In this document: piece by piece, positions 57,800 through 64,000 of the stretch | Layout of the letters: each line of letters opens with the position of its first letter | How positions within the stretch are numbered: position 1 is the first letter of the stretch | Assembly (NCBI RefSeq): GCF_949628265.1 | Contig: NC_088786.1 | Location: 21,163,681 to 21,227,680 of the forward strand | From: Cloeon dipterum | Lineage: Eukaryota > Arthropoda > Insecta > Ephemeroptera > Baetidae | Direction: 5' to 3' | DNA length: 64,000 nt | Program-made: the position numbers and the translations under genes | Notes under the pieces: model-generated | The model's input: the letters and a program-made list of their open reading frames with translations, nothing else | Databases searched by the model: none | What the model was told of the DNA's origin: nothing

Positions 57800-58675
57800 C
57801 AAATTTGAAAGGCGGATTGTAACTCTTGATTGCGTTGCATCACTTTGAAATATTCACTGTCCAACCTAGTTTTCGATCCTGAACAAATTTTCAGTTTACA
57901 AAATATTCGCAGGTTGTAGGTCAAGGTCACCTTTCGCGACCTTTTTCGAAAATTCATAATTAAGGGATGATTAGATTTATTTTGGATTCAGGGCTGAAAT
58001 GTAGCCCTTGAAATTCTGCACAAGCTCACCAAGTTTCAACAATGTGCAACAATAGTTTTGCTTTAATTTAAATAAATTAAAATCCGGCTCGATGCCGCTC
58101 GATCGAGCACGGCCTTTAGTCGGCGAGTTTGCCGATCATTCGTCGATAATATTTTTACCCATTGCATTGGATAATCCACAACAAGAGGGCCCAGTGTAGA
58201 CATATTAAGGTCGAAATCGACCTTCAGGGTCTGTACCTGACGAGACCCTGAAGGTCGATTTTGACCTTACTATGTCAATCATGGGTCCTCTTGTTGTACC
58301 TAATCAAATGGAATGGGTAAAAGTATTATCAATGAATGATCGGCGAACTCGCCGACTTAAGGCCATGCTCGATCGAGCGGCCTCGAGTCGGTTTTTAATT
58401 TATTCAAATTAAAGCAAAACTATTGTTGCACATTGTTGAAACTTGGTGAGCTTGTGCAGAATTTCAAGGGCTACATTATTTCATCCCTCAACCCCGAAAA
58501 ATCTAAGGGTCTCAATATTGAATTTTTGAAAAACAATTATTGAGAAAGGTAACCTTGAACTTCTGAATTTTTGGAAAATTTAAAGTTGTTCATGGTAAAA
58601 AACTAGGTTGGCTGTTAAAATTTCAAGGTGATACCCTAATGCAATTAGGTTACATTCCACCTTTCAACATAAGAA
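57800..58675. mobile_element. Giant foldback element (about 870 bp palindrome)
   Basis: A long inverted repeat centres near 58235. The core (57990-58489) pairs almost base for base, for example TTGAAATTCTGCACAAGCTC on the left with its complement on the right, and GGTCGAAATCGACC/GGTCGATTTTGACC flanking the centre. Outer arms continue with lower similarity (AACCTAGTTTTCGATC against AAAAAACTAGGTT), reaching about 57800 and 58675. No coding capacity. No target duplication recognised. Confidence 0.85.
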
Positions 58676-58989
58676 CGTGAATTTATCACCGAAATTTCTG
58701 TAAAATGTTTTTTTATTGGTGTAACTATAACTGTTATTGAGCTTTAAGTTGTAGGAGAGAAATATAAATTTCTTGCTTGACAAAGATAATAAATTCTAAT
58801 TTTTCATATTCTGACTTGCTTTAATATAATGTACTGCCAAATTAACTTAACTACAATACTTAGCTCACAGAGCACCAACTCTCAGCTCAGCTAAACATCA
58901 GAGTCTCCGTCAACGCTTTCTTGATTTTCTTGGATGCTTTCATCAGACGAGGACTCTCTGGTGGACCTCCTGCTTTTCTTGCTCCTTGG

Positions 58990-61900
58990 TTAATCTTCAT
59001 CAGAGCTATTTCAATAAATATTATGTTATTATTACACAAGTTAAAATTAAGTTAGATTTCAACTTACGACAAAAAGAAGCTCCCATTTTTCTTTGTCACA
59101 GCTCTCTCTAGTTTTCTTTCTCGAAGGGGGGTTATATTACAGTCTGATTCTTGACCTTGGCTCTCAATTCCAGTCTCATCCTCAGAGATGCTTTAGCCAC
59201 AGAATTAAAGTAGATACATTTATATTATGAAACAATGTGACATGTCATTTGGCTTACTTGGCAGGGCTGATAGATTGTTTCTTCCTCGAGTCAAATTTCC
59301 TTTTGTTAGGGGACAGCAGTGGCTTTGGAGAGGCATTGTATCCTGGAGTCAGCTTTCGGCTTGCACTGTGATTTGCGAGATCATAATCCAGGGACTGTTA
59401 GTAAAAAAATGAAAAAAGAAATGAAAATATACCTTTTTCATTGGCCTGCTTCGAAGGAGACATTCTCATTAGACTTAATATCCTACAAAATGAAATGTTT
59501 TGAGAGGTTTAAAATCTTTATATTTTACTGCACTAAAAACGTAATTGCAAAATTAGAATTGCATGAAAAAAATACTTTCTAACAATTTAGTTACAATTGA
59601 ATGGTGTTTTATAAATATAACATCAAACATTCCTAAACACAAAAAGGGAAAACCATATAATTCTTGATTAAAAATACTTTTAAGTTATAAAAAAAACTTG
59701 CAATCTCTTTTGCTCTTAAGATTCGTATGCAGAATATTTACCTTAAGCCTTTCATTGGCGAAATCATCAAACCCCTCTTCGCAACCAGTGCTTTCTTCGT
59801 GGCCAAAGATTCCAAATCCCCAGCATCTGCAGATTTCTTTTCCCCGCGGTTTTTATTTTCTTTGCTTTAGGAGACAAAAATTTTATAATTCGCATCCGTC
59901 TGAATATCAAATTTATAACTCACTCTCGGTATCTGGAGCCAATTCTCCGAAAATGGAGTCCACAGTGACACCACTTTTTCCTTCCTTGAAATACCGATTC
60001 CAGACTCTGAGAGAACATCTGTAATAGAATGAAATTGTGTAAAAACATTTTTATTTAATGAGATCTCTGCTCACACACCATAGAGAAATTGGAAAAAATG
60101 GTCAGAACCAGCGAAAGTCTTAATCGTTGTAATGTTCGTAGTTGCAACCAGGTTAGTTGAGAAAAGCCATGGTAAAGTGCCCTTTCTCAGAATGTTTTCT
60201 GCTGCCAGAGAAGGAGTGAATTCATATTTTAATTTCCTTACACGCTTGACAAGGAAGGCTTTCTGAAATAATAAAATTTGAGTAGCAAACATAATAGAGA
60301 GAATACAAGTTGAAAGTTATTTGATTTCCATAAAAATTGATGGCAATAGTTATATTATTGTTAAGATTAAAAAAAAATCGCGACCACCCCCTTGCACCAT
60401 CGCTAGAGGGTGCCGCAAGGCCCCGAGGTCGGTCGGCTCTCTAGCCCAGGCCTCTATGGCCGACTGAGCCCATGCTGGTCGACAGGCGCTCCGAGCTTTA
60501 CGGCCACATGCGCGAGCATATTTTGTTTACTAGGTAATGGCTCTGGGGTGATAGACTCATACCCTCACCACAAAGTGCCGCGAGGCCTTATTGGGGTCGG
60601 TCGCCCCCGTGGCCCTCAGCGAATGGTCTGGCGTTCGGCCAATCACGCTTGCACGCATGAGTTACAGACATCCAAAGTCAGTATCCTGTCATATGATTTA
60701 AATATAGAAACACAAGAGTATCAAAAACTGAAAATATTTTGTATTTTAAATTAATTATCAAAATATATTTGATCTCTTAAACTTAACAGAGCTAATTCTA
60801 AGTAAATGTGAGGTTGAAAAATAAAGTGCACATTCATAATTACCAATTTTTTGCAGAATTTGACATCAGTCATGAGGGTGCTCAAAAAAACTTTCAGTTC
60901 TTCAACATCTTTGAGGGGGAAATCCAAATTTCCCATCTGGAAAACGCCGTTTTCCAGACCTGCTTCCAGGGCAGGAGCGGCTTGCAAGGATTGCAGTTGA
61001 TTTTTAATTGTGATAATGCTAGTAACGATGTACTTTTCAAATGCTGAAAAATTCAAAGAATGGGGCAACACCGGATATGATCCCTATTTTGGTACTTACT
61101 TATTTTGTCCATAGGAAATTTGATCCCCTTCAAAGCTTGCATAATATCCTTGTCTACACGGGCTAAAATATACTTTTTAATTGCCTGCGAATTAAATTTT
61201 AGTACCTGTATTGCTCATAATTTTCGGAGAAGAACTCATGGGCATTTCATCTTCGTCAGCTTTTTCCTTGGAATCGTTTAACCCAGTTTCATACTGAAAT
61301 TTTTTGGAAAAATAATCTTCCAAATCTTTGTTCAAATCTCTCTTGACTGGGGACACGTTCCTTCTCAAAACTGGTGAATTCTTGGGTGGAGTAGCTTCAA
61401 TAACACCAACTGATTTTGGGCTGTCAGGGGTGAGAGTAGGGCTTGTAGGAGTTGGTGGTGTTTCTGGGATTAACTGCATGCTTCTTTGAATATTCGCTCT
61501 GCAGGAACTTGACGAGTCTAAAAATTCGAAATTCAAAATGGAAAAATATAAAAAGCATAATATTAAAGTGTGGTAATACACTTTATAATTAACCATATAA
61601 CACTAATTGGGCCACACTGCAAATCAAATATCTACATAAAGTGATATTTCAAAACTCTTCAAAACATTACGTTACAATTCTGTACAGTAGTGCTAGTCAT
61701 TACTTAATATAAAAATGCTAAATTTACCCTCTTTCCTCTCAGAGGTACTCAGGGGTAGCTTGCCATCTTTGTTTCTACTTGTATCATTCAGGACTTCTGG
61801 CACTCCACTTGTTTTTTCTGAAGAGTACAAAAGGCTGTCAGGCTTTTCTTTGCCGACAGAATCCGTAGTCAGAGGCTCAGGTAGAGGAACATTCTTCTTC

Positions 61901-62418
61901 TTCTTCTTGCTTTGAGTTGAAGGAGAGTAAATTTTCTTAGTTTTTCCATTTCTCTTGGCATCCAAGTCTGTGGTTTCACAGTCTGAGGCGGTGATCTTAT
62001 CCTTCAAAATCAGCGTTTCTCGGCATTTCTTTGCAGTTTGGTAAGCCTCGTCGCCAGTTTCTAGTCAATTAAAATGATAATGTAAGAACACACGCAAGAT
62101 TCTTATAATAAATTAATTAACGCACTTCCTTTCTTAATCAATTTTCCTTTTTAAGTAGGCCAGTCTAGATTAGGGCGCGAATTCTTTCTCATGATGGAGT
62201 AACACTTGGTTAAATCTTTCTGAGGTGGCCAATAAGCCTTGTCACCAGAATCCGAGACATATCTATCTGGGATGGCATAGACGGTCCTTTTAGGTTCTTC
62301 ATACATAAATACAGACCATCCAGCCTAGTGAGACAAAATTAAATCAAATTTTAAAATTAATTATATCGATCCAGAGCACATTACTCACCTCGGCGGTCGC
62401 AGGAACAAGCTCAGCCAT
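58990..62418 (-). pseudogene. Multi-exon gene with DUF4806-like domain, interrupted by a stop codon
   Basis: Minus-strand exons can be traced from ATG 62418: 62418-62389, 62324-62126, 62060-61728, 61517-61208, 61043-60844, 60262-60075, 60018-59924 and 59826-59742, with less certain exons down to about 58990. The N-terminal part (AGWSVFMYEEPK, AYWPPQKDL) and the later segment FPLKDVEELKVFLSTLMTD plus AFLVKRVRKL fit the layout of insect proteins with a C-terminal DUF4806 domain. The middle is Ser/Lys/Pro-rich. An in-frame TAA at 62151-62153 interrupts exon 2, although phase and coding character continue beyond it. Function unknown. It may be a recently inactivated gene, a readthrough case or a sequence error; the domain name is from memory of the family pattern. 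Confidence 0.55.
60380..60665. repeat. GC-rich insert in an intron, with internal direct repeat
   Basis: A GC-rich block in an otherwise AT-rich intron of the DUF4806-like gene. Two related segments, TGCCGCAAGGCC...GGTCGGTCG near 60411 and TGCCGCGAGGCC...GGTCGGTCG near 60577, repeat in direct orientation. Likely a short interspersed element; no tRNA gene was recognised in it. Confidence 0.45.
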
Positions 62419-62654
62419 GGTCGATAGCAATCAGCACCTGGAATCAAAAAGTTAAAATTGAGCACTTGAGAGCAAAATGACAAAATTACAACAATGAAAA
62501 TGAAATCCATGCAATATTATAAGAGTTATACATCAACCCGAGACCCAAAATATGAAAAAAAACTGCCCAACAAGCAAGTGTGTAAATATAGGTTTTGAGA
62601 TAGAAATCATATTAGCAGTTTTGCTTTTGCAACTATTATACTATGCTAGGACTT

Positions 62655-64000
62655 TTATTCATTAGAATGCAATAGTGGATATACAGCAAAGGTACCTTTG
62701 ATGGATAAAGGTAACCTGAAACATTTGGAAACACCACTATCGGCTGGAATGATTGTTAACGTTGATGCCAATTTACTAACTTTGAAGATGTCAAACTTGG
62801 AAGATTTCAAAGGTAAATCATACAAATTCTCTACAGCAGCATAAACTCTTCCACAAATGGCAATTCTCTCAGGATCATTGGTCAAATGAGATATTTCCTT
62901 TACCTGCATTACTTTTTTGTCAGGTAGCATAACACAATTATCTTTTTTCTCTACAGTAATGGTGCAATTTTTCACTGCGAGTTCAGTATATACAGGCCCA
63001 GTCAGTTTATTTGACAAATGACCTTTGAAAAGAGGTTGTCTTGCCTCAATCGTTTTGGGCTTCTGATTTTTAACGGGCGGCACAATTTTGTCCTTTTCAA
63101 TTTGACGCTTGACAAACTGTTATAAATAAGAGCCACTAGCTTTCAAGATCCTTTTCATTTTACCAAACTCATTTTCAAATTTAAACGCACTGAAATTGTC
63201 AAATTTTCCGTATCTTTTGATGTCACATGCAATATGGAGAAGTGCATGGAAATTTGCTGACACACTGTGTTTCTAGTGAATATTAGGATATTCAGCGACA
63301 AATATTTTATAAAGTTGTTCAGCATAATCAACATAGCCTGGCATGTTGGCTTTATCACTGCAACAAATCACGGTTGCAGCATGAAATAACATGAATTCTC
63401 TATAGTAATCTGGATACTGTGTTCGTACAGTTTTGTCAAATAAAACAGGGCCCAAGTACAAGAGATACATTCTGAATTCTGTCGCCTTAAATCTAACAAG
63501 ATCTTTTAGGTTGCGGGGCTTCCTCTGAAATTCTTTGGGGACATAATGGTCGTATCATAGAAATCATGCTGTCAATTTCAGCCACAATATATCTTGGAAG
63601 CTTTGTTTTAGCATCAATGACATAGGATGTTAAAATCCTTTTAGTGATTCCAAGACAAATCAGATGCATATAGTCGTACGGGACTTGAGAAATGATTAAG
63701 AAATTTGGAATGTTTTCAATGCTCGAAAAGCCAATATGATGGCCTGGTTGACTGCGATGTCTAAAATCTATCTCTGTTCGAAGAGGCCCACTGAAAGTTT
63801 TGAAATATGTAACTTTGTGTTTGTTACTATATACACCTGAAAGTGAGCATCGAAAGCAGCTTAACTTTCCTGAATGTCCCAAGACTTGCAAAACGTAAGC
63901 CTTTGCAGGGGTGTCACAAATTAAGGCACTAAGCTCTACTTTAAATTTTTTGCCATTAAATTCAAAGCCGTGTTCATGTGCCTCAATAAAGTCCTGGACA
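62655..64000 (-). pseudogene. Decayed DDE transposase (Transposase_21/EnSpm-like), partial
   Basis: The minus strand encodes fragments of a transposase that runs off the right edge of the window. Family marks are a CFRCSLSGVY zinc-like motif, VPYDYMHLICLGITKRIL, then after a frame change RKPRNLKDLVRFKATEFR and LLYLGP, NFHALLHIACDIKRYG and FDNFSAFKFEN. Lesions: a 1-bp frameshift near 63545 (CCATTATGTCCCC where one T is extra), a TAG at 63273-63275 and a TAA at 63120-63122. The reading frame resumes after each. The family is the one with a YDYMH motif found in insects and cnidarians; placing it in EnSpm/CACTA is tentative. It is a dead copy. Confidence 0.8.

Noticed and set aside
60380-60665. 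tRNA or rRNA-derived gene in the GC-rich insert
   Set aside because: No cloverleaf arms with an anticodon loop and no A/B box pair in the right spacing could be found by eye.

Overview
This is a window of eukaryotic nuclear DNA, almost certainly from an arthropod and most likely an insect. The reasons are intron-split genes with GT-AG splice sites, a cap-n-collar gene with insect-style organisation, a Popeye/bves gene, animal housekeeping genes with many 50-60 bp introns, and arthropod-type transposons. The species cannot be named from the sequence alone. Gene models were built by hand from splice sites and reading phase. Every complete model given here closes in frame across all its exons.

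Region by region. 1-25.5 kb is one large locus on the minus strand: the N-terminal half of a cap-n-collar (CncC/Nrf-type) transcription factor, five coding exons separated by long introns, with the bZIP end lying outside the window to the left. 25.5-28.4 kb (+) is a Popeye-domain (bves) gene. 29.2-31.2 kb (-) is the CAAX protease Zmpste24/Ste24. 32.3-32.7 kb (+) is a GSKIP-like gene. 33.1-35.7 kb (-) is DEK. 36.6-40.4 kb (-) is Wdtc1/adipose. 41.0-42.3 kb (+) holds a BED-finger-like gene followed at once by a transthyretin/5-hydroxyisourate-hydrolase-like gene. 42.4-47.5 kb (-) is exportin-2 (CSE1L), complete at 968 residues.

From 47.5 kb rightward the window is dominated by repeats: a short tandem repeat, a 1.45-kb minisatellite with a 231-bp higher-order unit, a nested transposon cluster (outer TIR element with a foldback element and a TTAA-flanked palindromic MITE inside it), a 5'-truncated LINE with a 14-bp target-site duplication, and a roughly 870-bp giant palindrome. 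The right end carries a disrupted multi-exon gene with a DUF4806-like C-terminal domain, preceded on the same strand by a decayed DDE transposase.

The conserved genes do not form one pathway. The most noteworthy observations are: a transthyretin-family protein that keeps some but not all HIU-hydrolase catalytic residues; an in-frame splice option joining it to the upstream BED-finger exons; the Keap1-binding ETGE motif of cnc split by a 6.5-kb intron; a 30-nt microexon and PDZ-ligand C-terminus in bves; two almost identical palindromic MITEs 20 kb apart; and the nested transposon cluster, whose order of insertion can be read directly.
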